From Pseudomonadota bacterium (GTDB taxonomy: Bacteria; Pseudomonadota; Gammaproteobacteria; Burkholderiales; Burkholderiaceae_C), in assembly GCA_018241265.1 (NCBI GenBank), contig JAFEEF010000010.1, forward strand, positions 1-64,000: DNA of 64,000 bases, given 5' to 3'. The translations under genes were made by a program, and so were the position numbers. Below the pieces are notes generated by a model. That model made no database searches and had not been told where the DNA came from. It was given only the letters and a program-made list of their open reading frames with translations. Below, piece after piece: positions 1-8,426 of this stretch. Each line of letters starts with the position of its first letter. The stretch's first letter is position 1.

Positions 1-4
1 AACA

Positions 5-355
5 CTGGCCCAGAAGAAAGTAACCAAAGAAGAGGGCCCAACACCAGCCATCAGAGCGGTGGGTGTGGCTGGAGACCAGAGGCGGCTGTTGGGAAATCCG
101 TGCCACGCGTCGCAGCCGATCGCTGCTCATCTCGCGGGAGTTCGAGAGCGCTTGGCGGGTGCGAGTCGTGCCCGTCCTTCATCAGCCGCCTCTGGTCTGT
201 TGCCACGGGCAGCAGCCAGATGGCTGGTGTTCAGGCCCTTTGCTTTGCCTACTTTCATTTGGGCCAGCAAATGAAAGTAGGTCGGCTGCCGGCCGAGACC
301 GGCGGGCTGCCGCGCCCAGCTCAGGCCGAGCGAAGAGCAATCCCAGCTCGACCCG
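5..355. repeat. Dispersed palindromic repeat, copy 1
   Basis: This is a non-coding repeat that recurs nearly unchanged at about 26802-27150. Each copy is an imperfect palindrome. Here GACCAGAGGCGGCTG (74-88) is matched by its reverse complement at 183-197, and ACACCAGCCATC (50-61) has its complement at about 220-231. The right end is a perfect 14-bp hairpin (CCTACTTTCATTTG at 248-261 and its complement at 268-281) with loop GGCCAG. The left end has the complementary loop CTGGCC at 5-10, but the outer hairpin arm seen in copy 2 is missing here. Homology with copy 2 continues past the palindrome to about 355. Short reading frames inside it look like chance. From 356 to 545 I see no gene, only the leader of the following kinase. 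Confidence 0.8.
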
Positions 356-545
356 TTCGGTTTTTCATGAGGCCATCCGACATGACCGCTCCGACCCCGC
401 AAACGGCGCCACTCTGGGTTGCAAATGCTCGCCATAGCCCGAGCCATGGCTGCGCCCTTCGACGGGGCTCAGGACAGGCTTTGCGCCTTGATGGGGGCGG
501 TCTGCGGGGCCGTTTCGGTCACGCCGTATCGCCCCTCAGCCTCTG

Positions 546-3500
546 ATGCGCGCCAACGCGATGACGCCGCCGCCGGAGACGCGGCTCGATGCGGCGGGCT
601 GGCGCGATTTCTTCGATCTGCTCGCCGACGCCGTGCTGGTGTTCGATGCGGGCGGCTACGTCGTGGTTGCCAACACGGCGGCGCTGCGCCTGTTGCCGTG
701 CGAGGTCGGCCAGCCGATCGAACAGCTCAGCGCGGCGCTCGGCGCCGACGCCTGGCGCTGGCTGCGGCGCCTCGTGACCGGCGGCGGCGCGGCCGGCAGC
801 GCGCCGCCGCTGCGCCTGCCCGACGGTCGCCAGGCGCGCCTGGCCTGGCGTCGGCTCGATGCCCAGCATTCGGCGCTGCACGTGACGCCCGATGCGGCGA
901 CCCAGCGCAAGCTCGATGCGCCGGTGCCGGCGTCGGCACTGGATCAACCGACGCTCGCGAGCGCGCGCGACACGCTCGCGATCTTCTGGGACGCGCCGTT
1001 CCCCGCGACCTTGCAGGACCGCGAGTTCCGGCTGATCGACGTGAACCAGGCGTTCGTCGATTTCACCGGCCATGCCCGCAGCCTGCTGATCGGCAGCGAT
1101 CCGATCGCGCTGCACCCGGACGAAGACCACGCCGCGATGCGCGCCGCGCGCCAGCGCGTGCTGGCCTCCGGCCGTGCCGATGCCGGCATGCTGAGCGAGG
1201 CGCGGCTGATCGATGCGAGCGGCCGCGAGCGCTGGTACCTGATCTCCCGGCGCATCCTGCGCGACGACCGCGGCGAGCCGCTGTACCTCGCGGTGATGCA
1301 GGACTCGACCGCCGAGCACGTCGCGCGCGAGCGCGCCGACCGCTCGGTGCGCGAACTCGACGACTGGTTCGATCTGAGCCCGGTCGGCATGGTGCTGTTC
1401 GACGAGAGCGGCCTGCTGGTGCGCACCAACCCGGCATTCGATGCGCTCGCCGGCAGCGTGCCGGTATCGCTCGCCGATGCGCCGGCGAGCCTGCAGGAGC
1501 TGCTGGCGTGGGCGGACGGCAAGGTCACGGCCCAGCTCCAGCCCGGCTCCGCGCCGCTGCAAGGCCAGGGCTGGGTCGGGCCGCCCGGCGGCGAGTTGCG
1601 GCGGCTGCGCTCCATCGTGCGCTGCTATCGCACCGCGGGCGGCCAGCGCCGCTACATGGCGGTGGTCGAGGACCGCAGCGTCGAGGAAGAGCGCGACCTC
1701 GCGCAGATGCAGATCGGCGCGGTGATGAACACTGCCGGCGCCGGCCTCGCGACGTTCCAGGAGTCGTCCGGCTGGGTGCGCCAGCAGGGGCACGGCGAGG
1801 CGCGCGCGCCGGCCGCCGCCGTGGCGCTGCAGTCGATCCGGCGCGACGTCGTGCTGCCCGAGTCGCTGCCCGAGTTCGAGAAGCTGCAGACGGCGCTGCG
1901 CCTCGGCCAGCAGACCGAGGCGCGCTACGCCATCCGCCATCCGGAGCTCGGGCCGCGCTGGCTCTTGACGCGCGTCGAGCCGGCGACGCTCGCGTCGGGC
2001 AAGCGCACGACGTCGGTCGTCACGCTCGATATCACCGAGCAGCAGCAGACGCAGGCGCGCAGCGAGCAACTGCTGCGCGAGCTGTCGACCATCCTCGAGA
2101 GCATGACCGCCGGCATCGCCTACCTGCGCGGCAGCGTGCTGGTGCGCTGCAACCGGCGCTTCGAGACCATGCTGGGCTTGCGCGCCGGCATCGTCGCCGG
2201 CAGCAGCGTGCAGGAGCTGTTCGGCCAGCATCCGCAGACCGACCGCATCGCGGCCGATACCTGGCAGGCGCTCGCCGAAGGCGCGATCTACGAGACCGAG
2301 TTCGACCTGCGCGTGCAGACGCCGGCCGGCGAGGAGACGCGCTGGTATGCGCTGTCGGTGCGGCGCGTCGACGTCGGCAGCGATGCGATGGAGGCGATCG
2401 CGGTGTTGTCCGACGTGACGCGCCTGAAGACGCAGCAGACCGCGCTCGAGATCCTGGCGCGCGACCGCGAGCTGATGTTCAGCCTGTCCGAGGTCGGCAT
2501 CGCCTTCGTGCGCAACGGCCGCATCCAGCGCGCCAACCAGGCGCTCGCGAACCTGTCGGGCTGCACCACCGACGACCTCACGATGCTCGAGCTGTCGGAG
2601 CTGTTCGGCGATCCGGACGAGTACCGGCGGCGCTGGCCGAAGGAGGAGCGCGACCTGAAGCTCTACGGCCGCTGCACCGGCGAGCGCCAGCTGCGCCTGC
2701 GCGACGGCCGCTTGATCTGGGTGCAGGTCAGCAAGCGCGTCGTCGTCGACGGCGACCCGTCGGCCGGCATCATCGCGTCGTACGTCAACGTCGATGCGCG
2801 CCATCGCGCCGAGCAGGCGGTCGCGCTGCAGGCGGAGCGCACGCGCTCGATCCTGAACTCGGTGCTGGTCGGCATCGTCACGGTCGGCGCGCAGGGCATC
2901 GAATGGATGAACCGGTCGGCGCGGCGCATGTTCGGCGGCGACCTGTCGGACTTCATGAACCAGCCGATGTCGGTCGTCGCAACGCCCGAGCCGGATCATC
3001 CGTTCCGCCAGACGCATTACCTGGACGATCTGGTCGAAGGCCAGGTCGAGGCGTTCGAGTGCCGCGTCAAGGCGCGCGACGGGCGCGAGTTCTGGATCGT
3101 CGGCAACGCCGTGCTGACCGGGCGCGAATCGACCGGGCGGCAGCTCACCTACGCGCTGCTCGACATCGAGCGGCGCCGCCAGGCCGAGGCGCGCATGTCG
3201 GAGGCACAGGCCTCGCTCCAGCGCATCATCGAAGCCGCCCCGCTCGCGATCACGCTGCGCGATGCGCGCACCCTGCAGATCGTCCAGGTCAACGAGGTCG
3301 CGGCGCGCAGCGCCGAGTCGACGCCGGCGCAGCTCATCGGCCGCACGCCCGAGGAGATCTTCCCGGCCGAGCTCGCCGCGAGCCGGCGCCGCGACATGGA
3401 AGCGGCGCTCGCCGGCACCGACGTCAGCACGCACGAGTACCGCGTCGAGATCGAAGGCGAGCCGCGTGTCTGGGATGCGCGCTACCTGCCGCTGGCGGCC

Positions 3501-4214
3501 GGCCCGGGCCAGCCGCCGGACCAGCTCCTGCTCGTCGCGACCGACGTCACCGAGCAGCGCGCCGCGCAGGAGGCGCGCTTCTCGGCCGCGCTCGCGCAGC
3601 GCGAGATGCTGGTGAAGGAAGTGCACCACCGCATCAAGAACAACCTGCAGGGCGTCGCCGGCCTGTTGCAGCAGGTCGCGCAGCGCAAGCCCGAGGTCGC
3701 CGACGTGATCTCCGAGGTGGTCGGCCAGGTGCATGCGATCGCGCAGGTCTACGGGCTGCAGGTCGGCATGGAGGGGCCGATGCGGCTGACCAGCGTCGTC
3801 GAGGCGATCACGGTGTCGGTGCAGCGCACCTTCGGCCGCAACATCGCGTTCGAGGTCGACGGCACGGAGCCGAATGCCTGGACCTTGCCCGAGGCCGAGT
3901 CGATCCCGATCGCGCTGACGGTCAACGAGCTGCTGACGAACGCGATCAAGCACAGCGCCCGCCAGGCCGACCCGGCCGCGGTGAACTGCGTGCTGCGCTC
4001 GCGCGACAGCGGCGTGCAGATCGCGATCTCGAATCGCGGCGCGCTGCCCGCCGGCTTCAGCCTCGCGCGCATCCCGGGCGGCGTTTCCGGGCTCGGCCTG
4101 GTGCGCGCGCTGCTGCCGCGGCGCAGCGCGAGCCTCACGCTCGAGCAGCACGGCGACGAGGTCGTCGCGTCGGTGACGCTGCAGCCGCCGGGGATCGCGC
4201 GCTTCGGTCCCTGA
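546..4214 (+). CDS. Multi-PAS sensor histidine kinase of the HisKA_2 type
   Basis: A 1222-residue, apparently cytoplasmic kinase with no obvious membrane segment. Most of the protein is a chain of several PAS-like sensory domains, for example around residues 145-260, 495-625, 635-765 and 885-1010. The kinase core begins near residue 1018 with a HisKA_2 dimerisation segment containing VKEVHHRIKNNLQ; the phospho-acceptor is His-1027 or His-1028. The ATPase domain follows with NELLTNAIKH near residue 1128 and a glycine-rich GVSGLGL segment. HisKA_2 kinases usually signal to stand-alone or ANTAR-type response regulators, and such a regulator lies 136 bp downstream. The many PAS domains suggest several input signals, but no ligand can be named. 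The ATG at 546 is the first in-frame start that gives a compact protein. Confidence 0.9.
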   Translation: MRANAMTPPPETRLDAAGWRDFFDLLADAVLVFDAGGYVVVANTAALRLLPCEVGQPIEQLSAALGADAWRWLRRLVTGGGAAGSAPPLRLPDGRQARLAWRRLDAQHSALHVTPDAATQRKLDAPVPASALDQPTLASARDTLAIFWDAPFPATLQDREFRLIDVNQAFVDFTGHARSLLIGSDPIALHPDEDHAAMRAARQRVLASGRADAGMLSEARLIDASGRERWYLISRRILRDDRGEPLYLAVMQDSTAEHVARERADRSVRELDDWFDLSPVGMVLFDESGLLVRTNPAFDALAGSVPVSLADAPASLQELLAWADGKVTAQLQPGSAPLQGQGWVGPPGGELRRLRSIVRCYRTAGGQRRYMAVVEDRSVEEERDLAQMQIGAVMNTAGAGLATFQESSGWVRQQGHGEARAPAAAVALQSIRRDVVLPESLPEFEKLQTALRLGQQTEARYAIRHPELGPRWLLTRVEPATLASGKRTTSVVTLDITEQQQTQARSEQLLRELSTILESMTAGIAYLRGSVLVRCNRRFETMLGLRAGIVAGSSVQELFGQHPQTDRIAADTWQALAEGAIYETEFDLRVQTPAGEETRWYALSVRRVDVGSDAMEAIAVLSDVTRLKTQQTALEILARDRELMFSLSEVGIAFVRNGRIQRANQALANLSGCTTDDLTMLELSELFGDPDEYRRRWPKEERDLKLYGRCTGERQLRLRDGRLIWVQVSKRVVVDGDPSAGIIASYVNVDARHRAEQAVALQAERTRSILNSVLVGIVTVGAQGIEWMNRSARRMFGGDLSDFMNQPMSVVATPEPDHPFRQTHYLDDLVEGQVEAFECRVKARDGREFWIVGNAVLTGRESTGRQLTYALLDIERRRQAEARMSEAQASLQRIIEAAPLAITLRDARTLQIVQVNEVAARSAESTPAQLIGRTPEEIFPAELAASRRRDMEAALAGTDVSTHEYRVEIEGEPRVWDARYLPLAAGPGQPPDQLLLVATDVTEQRAAQEARFSAALAQREMLVKEVHHRIKNNLQGVAGLLQQVAQRKPEVADVISEVVGQVHAIAQVYGLQVGMEGPMRLTSVVEAITVSVQRTFGRNIAFEVDGTEPNAWTLPEAESIPIALTVNELLTNAIKHSARQADPAAVNCVLRSRDSGVQIAISNRGALPAGFSLARIPGGVSGLGLVRALLPRRSASLTLEQHGDEVVASVTLQPPGIARFGP

Positions 4215-4350
4215 CGGCGCGTCCTCGGGCCGGAGATACATGCGGCTGCAATCCCCTGCTTCGCAACGTTCGACCGCCGGCAGGTTCGGTGACAATTCGG
4301 ATTGGCAGGCGGTGTCGCCGGCGCCGGTGCGATCGAAAGGGAAGGCAGGC

Positions 4351-4962
4351 GTGAGTCAGAAGGGCACGATATTGGTGGTGGACGATGACCGGCTCGTGCT
4401 GGCCACGCTCGCCCATGGCCTGGCACAGGCGGGCTACGACGTCATCGACGCGGACAACGGCGACGATGCGATCCTGCTGGCGCGCGAGCGCCGCCCCGAC
4501 CTCGCGCTGCTCGACATCCGCATGGAGGGCAAGAGCGGCTTCGACGTCGCCGCCTACCTGCGCGAGTACTGCCGCGTACCGTTCATGTTCCTGTCGGCGT
4601 TCGCCGACGCGGACACGGTCGCGCAGGTGCAGGCGCTCGGTGCGGTCGCGTACCTCGTCAAGCCGCTCGACATCGGCCAGATCGTTCCGGCCGTGGAGAC
4701 CGCGTTCGCGAACATCGAGGCGCACCGCAAGGCCGCGGCCGAAGCGGCGGTGCGCGCCGATGCCGACAACCTGCTGCCGACCACCGTGGCGCTGGCGGTC
4801 GGCATCCTGATGCATCGCTATTCGCTGGCGCGCCGTCCGGCGCACGACCGGCTGCAGCGGCTCGCGCACGCCGAGCATCGGACCGTCGAGCAGCAGGCCG
4901 AGCGCGTGATCGAGGCGGTCGAATTGCTGGCGTCGGACGAAGGGCGCGCGGGGCCGGGCTGA
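4351..4962 (+). CDS. Response regulator with ANTAR-like RNA-binding output domain
   Basis: A 203-residue regulator. The receiver domain (residues 5-120) starts TILVVDDDRLVLA and has the acceptor Asp in LLDIRM and the conserved Lys in YLVKPLD. The C-terminal helical segment (about 145-195, AVGILMHRYSLARRPAHDRL onward) looks like ANTAR, a domain that in studied members binds nascent RNA hairpins and prevents transcription termination. I chose the GTG at 4351 because an AAGGGAAGG-type ribosome site precedes it and the receiver begins directly after it; an upstream ATG at 4240 would add an unstructured tail. It is probably the partner of the HisKA_2 kinase upstream. The RNA target is unknown and no obvious tandem hairpin is seen beside it. 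Confidence 0.85.
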   Translation: MSQKGTILVVDDDRLVLATLAHGLAQAGYDVIDADNGDDAILLARERRPDLALLDIRMEGKSGFDVAAYLREYCRVPFMFLSAFADADTVAQVQALGAVAYLVKPLDIGQIVPAVETAFANIEAHRKAAAEAAVRADADNLLPTTVALAVGILMHRYSLARRPAHDRLQRLAHAEHRTVEQQAERVIEAVELLASDEGRAGPG

Positions 4963-4983
4963 AGGCCTCCGGCGGCGCGCGCC

Positions 4984-5910
4984 TCAGCGCGCGGCCGTTT
5001 CGTGGTTCTGCGTGAACTCCGGCGGCACCACCGGTCCCCAGACGTAGAACGAATCCTCGATCGGATGGTCGCGTGCCGGCCAGTCGTAGCGGCCGGGCAC
5101 GAAGTCGATGTCGAACGAATACTCGCAGTAGCTGCCCCAGGGGTCGCGCACGTAGTAGAAGTAGTTCGAGCCGAGCACGTGCCGGCCGACGCCCCAGCCC
5201 TGCAGATAGCCGGCCTGCAGCATCTGCTCCATGCCGAGACCGACGTCGTCGAGCGTCGCGACGTCCCAGCTCACGTGGTGCAGGCCCGGGCCGTCGCTCT
5301 TGGCGAGTGCGACCAGGTGGTGGTCGCTGCCGTGGATGCCGCGCATGAAGACGATCACGTCGCCCGAGCGGTCGGTCACGCGCAGGCCGAGTGCCTGCTC
5401 GAAGAACGCGGCAGACCGGTCGACGTCGCCCGAGAACAGCAGCACGTGCGACAGGCGTCGCGGCCGCACCGGCTTGACGGCGCTGCGGGCCGGTGCGGCG
5501 CCGCGTCCGGGCGGCGGCGCGACGGCGGCCGCGGCGGGCGCCTTCGCATCGGGCGAGTTCTTCGGCCCGACGACGACCTGCACCGCATAGCCTTCGGGAT
5601 GGCGCAGCCAGAGGCCGTCGGTGCTGCCGAGCGGATGCGGCTCGCTCGCCACCAGGCCATCGGCGTGCGCGCGGGCCGCGATCGCGGCGTAGTCGGCGGC
5701 GTGGCAAGCGAAGCTCAGGAACTGCAGCTTCTTGCGCGCCCCGGGCAGCTCGTGCAGCACGCCCCAGCGCTGCGCATGGCCTTCGGTGTACAGCTCGAGC
5801 GTCGTGCCGACGCGCCGCGGCACGAGGCCGAAGGCGGCATAGAAGCGCTCGGCCTCGGTCAGGTCGGGGACCGTGAAGACGAACGCATCGATCGAGTGGA
5901 CTGCCGCCAT
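4984..5910 (-). CDS. VOC-family extradiol dioxygenase-like protein
   Basis: A 308-residue protein with two vicinal-oxygen-chelate modules, at about residues 5-120 (HSIDAFVFTVPDLTEAERFY) and 155-290 (SHVLLFSGDVDRSAAFFEQA). The second half keeps plausible metal ligands: His in GLHHVSWDV and Glu in WGSYCEYSFDIDF. This two-module layout is that of catechol 2,3-dioxygenase-like ring-cleavage enzymes. A Pro/Ala-rich linker separates the modules. An ATG 18 bp further upstream exists, but 5910 is preceded by GGGGAGACGCGAGC and is the better start. It lies 70 bp downstream of a ketopantoate-reductase-like gene on the same strand. The substrate cannot be deduced, and a non-dioxygenase VOC function remains possible. 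Confidence 0.8.
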   Translation of the reverse strand: MAAVHSIDAFVFTVPDLTEAERFYAAFGLVPRRVGTTLELYTEGHAQRWGVLHELPGARKKLQFLSFACHAADYAAIAARAHADGLVASEPHPLGSTDGLWLRHPEGYAVQVVVGPKNSPDAKAPAAAAVAPPPGRGAAPARSAVKPVRPRRLSHVLLFSGDVDRSAAFFEQALGLRVTDRSGDVIVFMRGIHGSDHHLVALAKSDGPGLHHVSWDVATLDDVGLGMEQMLQAGYLQGWGVGRHVLGSNYFYYVRDPWGSYCEYSFDIDFVPGRYDWPARDHPIEDSFYVWGPVVPPEFTQNHETAAR

Positions 5911-5980
5911 GCTCGCGTCTCCCCGCAACGTCGGTGCGGCGATCGTACGCGACGTCGGTGCGATGTCGGTGCGACGGGTC

Positions 5981-6964
5981 CTAGGCTTCGGGATACAGCC
6001 CGCGCACCCGGCCGAACAGCCGCGTGAGGCCGAGCAGGGTGTCGATGTTCGGCGTCGCCACGCCGACGCGCTGGCCGATCTCGCGCACGACCGTCACCAG
6101 CGCGTCGAGCTCGATCGGACGCTCCGCCTCGACGTCTTGCTGCATCGACGTCCGAAAGCGTCCGAGGCTGCGCGTGATCGCATGGCGATCGTCGGGCCGC
6201 TGGTCGATCGCGCAGCCGATGCGCGCGCCGACCTCGCCGGCCTCGAGCATCGCGCGCGTGCAGAACGCGACGACGAGCGGATCGGCCATGATGCGGTCGA
6301 CCGTCGCGCCCGTGAGCGCGGACACCGGATTGACCGTCATGTTGCCCCACAGCTTGTACCAGATGTCGTGGCGGATCCGGTCCGATGCGCGTGCCTCGAA
6401 GCCGGCGGCGCGCAGCAGCGCGGCCAGCTCGTCGACGCGCGCCGATGCGCCGCCGCGCGGCTCGCCGACGATCAGCCCGTTGCCGTTGCGGTGCTCGACG
6501 AGGCCGGGCTCGCTCGTCCAGGTGCTGGCATGCACGACGCAGCCGACGACGTGCGACAGCGGCAGGCCGGCAGCGATGCGGCCACCCGGATCGACGCTCT
6601 CGAGCGGCGCGTCGCCGATCTGCGGCATGCTCTGCAGGAACCACCACGGCACGCCGTTCATCGCCGGCAGCACGATCGTGTGCGGCGCGAGCAGCGGTGC
6701 CATGCTGGTGGCGACATCGGCGAGCGCCGTGCCCTTGACCGCGACGACGACGACGTCCTGCGGGCCGACCTCGGCGGGCGCGCCGGCCCGCGCCAGCTTG
6801 GCCTGCCGCAAGCTGCCGCCTTCGCGCAGCCGCCAGCCGTGTTCGCGCAGCGCCGCCAGCGTGGCGCCGCGCGCCACCGCGCTGACCTCGGCCTGGCCGG
6901 CCGCCGCGAGGCGCGCGCCGATGAAGCCGCCGATGGCGCCGGCGCCGTAGATGCATACCTTCAT
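5981..6964 (-). CDS. 2-dehydropantoate 2-reductase family oxidoreductase
   Basis: A 327-residue NAD(P)-dependent reductase. The N-terminus MKVCIYGAGAIGGFIGARL carries the Rossmann glycine motif GAGAIG typical of ketopantoate reductases. The middle has KGTALADVA, the region where this family holds its conserved catalytic Lys. The C-terminal ApbA_C-like helical domain contains DIWYKLWGNMTVNPVSALTG, a strong family signature. PanE itself makes pantoate for coenzyme A, but paralogues of this length often act on other 2-keto acids, so I do not assign panE. The start at 6964 gives the exact Rossmann N-terminus. It lies 10 bp after the histidine kinase stop and upstream of the VOC gene, so the three may be co-transcribed. 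Confidence 0.88.
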   Translation of the reverse strand: MKVCIYGAGAIGGFIGARLAAAGQAEVSAVARGATLAALREHGWRLREGGSLRQAKLARAGAPAEVGPQDVVVVAVKGTALADVATSMAPLLAPHTIVLPAMNGVPWWFLQSMPQIGDAPLESVDPGGRIAAGLPLSHVVGCVVHASTWTSEPGLVEHRNGNGLIVGEPRGGASARVDELAALLRAAGFEARASDRIRHDIWYKLWGNMTVNPVSALTGATVDRIMADPLVVAFCTRAMLEAGEVGARIGCAIDQRPDDRHAITRSLGRFRTSMQQDVEAERPIELDALVTVVREIGQRVGVATPNIDTLLGLTRLFGRVRGLYPEA

Positions 6965-6974
6965 GGCCGCTCTT

Positions 6975-8261
6975 TCAGGCCGCCGCGTCGGACGGCAACG
7001 TGAAATGGAAGCGCGCGCCGCGGTTGACCTCGCCTTCGCCCCAGATCGTGCCGCCGTGGCGCCGCACGATGCGCTGCACCGATGCGAGTCCGACGCCGGT
7101 GCCGGGGAAGTCGTTCGCGCTGTGCAGGCGCTGGAACACGCCGAACAGCCGCTCGGCAAACCGCATGTCGAAGCCCGCGCCGTCGTCGCGCACCGTGTAG
7201 CCCTCGGGCTGGTCGGCGCAGCGCTCCAGCCACACATGCGCGTCCGGGTTCTTGCCGGTGTACTTCCAGGCATTGCCGAGCAGGTTCTCGAGGACGACGC
7301 GCAGCAGGGTCGGGTCGCCCACCGCCTGCAAGCCGGGCTCGATCGACAGCGTGACCTTGCGCTCCGGCCATTGGCGCTTCAGGTCGTCGGCCACGTAGCT
7401 GGCGAGCTGCGACAGGTTGACCGGCTGGCGCGCCAGCGGCTGCGACGACAGCTTGGACAGCGCGAGCAGCGCATCGATCATGCCGTTCATGCGGGCCGCG
7501 GCGCCGAGCACGCGGTCGAGGTGGTCGTTGCCGACGCGGTCGAGCAGCCGGCCGTAGTCTTCCTTGACGATCTTCGTGAAGCCTTCGACGACGCGGATCG
7601 GCGCGCGCAGGTCGTGCGAGACGGTGTAGCTGAACGATTCGTGCTCGGTCGTCGCGGGCAACGGCGCCGTCGCGGCAGGCGCCGGTGCGGCAACGGCGCG
7701 GGTCGGCGGCGTTGCCGCATCGACGTCGCGCACGATGCCGACATAGCCGTCGAACGCGCCGAGCGCGTCGCGCTGCGCCCGGCCGTGCAGGCGCGCGGTA
7801 CGTGCCGTCCCGCCGGCCGCGGCGTGCTGGCCGTCGATCGCGTCGAGCGGCGCGTGGCGGTCGAGTTCCGCGCGCAGCACTGCGCCGTCGCGCGCCTTGA
7901 ACATCTCCCACAGCGGCATGCCGAGCGCGGCCGCTGCGCCGCGCCCGCCGGGCGGCGAGCAGGCGACGACGCGGTGCTCGCGGTCGGTCCGCCATTGCCA
8001 GACGTCGAGCAGCTCGTCGTAGTGCGCGAGGCGCTGGCGCGCGTCGCGCAGCGCGTCGGTCAGGCGCCGCGCCACCTGCCAGCTCACGACCAGCGCGGCC
8101 ACCGCGACCGCGAGCAGCAGCAGCGCCAGCAGCAGCGAGCCCGCGGTCGAGCCCGAGATCGCGCGCGCCGCCGCGACGAGCAGCAGCGCCACGGCCACCG
8201 CTCCCGCGACGCGCGGCCAGGTCGACGGCGCTGCGGCAGGGTCCGTGGAAGGGCGGTGCAT
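6975..8261 (-). CDS. Membrane sensor histidine kinase
   Basis: About 428 residues. Two hydrophobic segments near residues 15-65 form a membrane hairpin with almost no periplasmic loop. A degenerate PAS-like region follows (about 85-185). The dimerisation domain holds the acceptor His in SYTVSHDLRAPIRVVEGF. The ATPase domain has ENLLGNAWKYTG, RDDGAGFDM and GTGVGLASVQRIVRRHGG, all typical of bacteriophytochrome-like or multi-sensor kinases. No receiver gene is adjacent on this strand. The divergent Hpt and REC-GGDEF-EAL genes start 165 bp away and are likely partners. The start is uncertain: ATG 8261 is used, but ATGs at 8300 and 8363 are in frame and no site has a clear ribosome-binding sequence. 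Confidence 0.87.
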   Translation of the reverse strand: MHRPSTDPAAAPSTWPRVAGAVAVALLLVAAARAISGSTAGSLLLALLLLAVAVAALVVSWQVARRLTDALRDARQRLAHYDELLDVWQWRTDREHRVVACSPPGGRGAAAALGMPLWEMFKARDGAVLRAELDRHAPLDAIDGQHAAAGGTARTARLHGRAQRDALGAFDGYVGIVRDVDAATPPTRAVAAPAPAATAPLPATTEHESFSYTVSHDLRAPIRVVEGFTKIVKEDYGRLLDRVGNDHLDRVLGAAARMNGMIDALLALSKLSSQPLARQPVNLSQLASYVADDLKRQWPERKVTLSIEPGLQAVGDPTLLRVVLENLLGNAWKYTGKNPDAHVWLERCADQPEGYTVRDDGAGFDMRFAERLFGVFQRLHSANDFPGTGVGLASVQRIVRRHGGTIWGEGEVNRGARFHFTLPSDAAA

Positions 8262-8426
8262 GCGGTCATTGTAGGAGGTCACTATCGACGCGAGCCGCAT
8301 GCCTGCTGGTGCCGCGGCCCGTGGTTCAAGTTGCAGGCGAGCGGGCCGAAAACCGCTAGGCACTTTGTCGGCGGGGCTGCGCTACCGCGCGACCGACGAC
8401 CCGAATCACCCAAGATCACTCCACGC

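Noticed and set aside
59-546. Several short frames inside repeat copy 1 and its twin at 26.7-27.2 kb
   Set aside because: The peptides overlap in different frames, lack ribosome sites and follow the palindrome sequence, so they are by-products of the repeat.
519-4295. Very long open frame on the minus strand opposite the multi-PAS kinase (about 1250 residues)
   Set aside because: High GC leaves few stop codons in antisense frames. The predicted protein is Arg/Leu/Gln-rich without any domain, and the sense frame has clear PAS and kinase motifs.
4976-4993. Bidirectional terminator between the ANTAR regulator and the VOC gene
   Set aside because: A CGCGCGC hairpin overlaps the VOC stop, but there is no T-run on either side and such runs are common in this GC-rich DNA.
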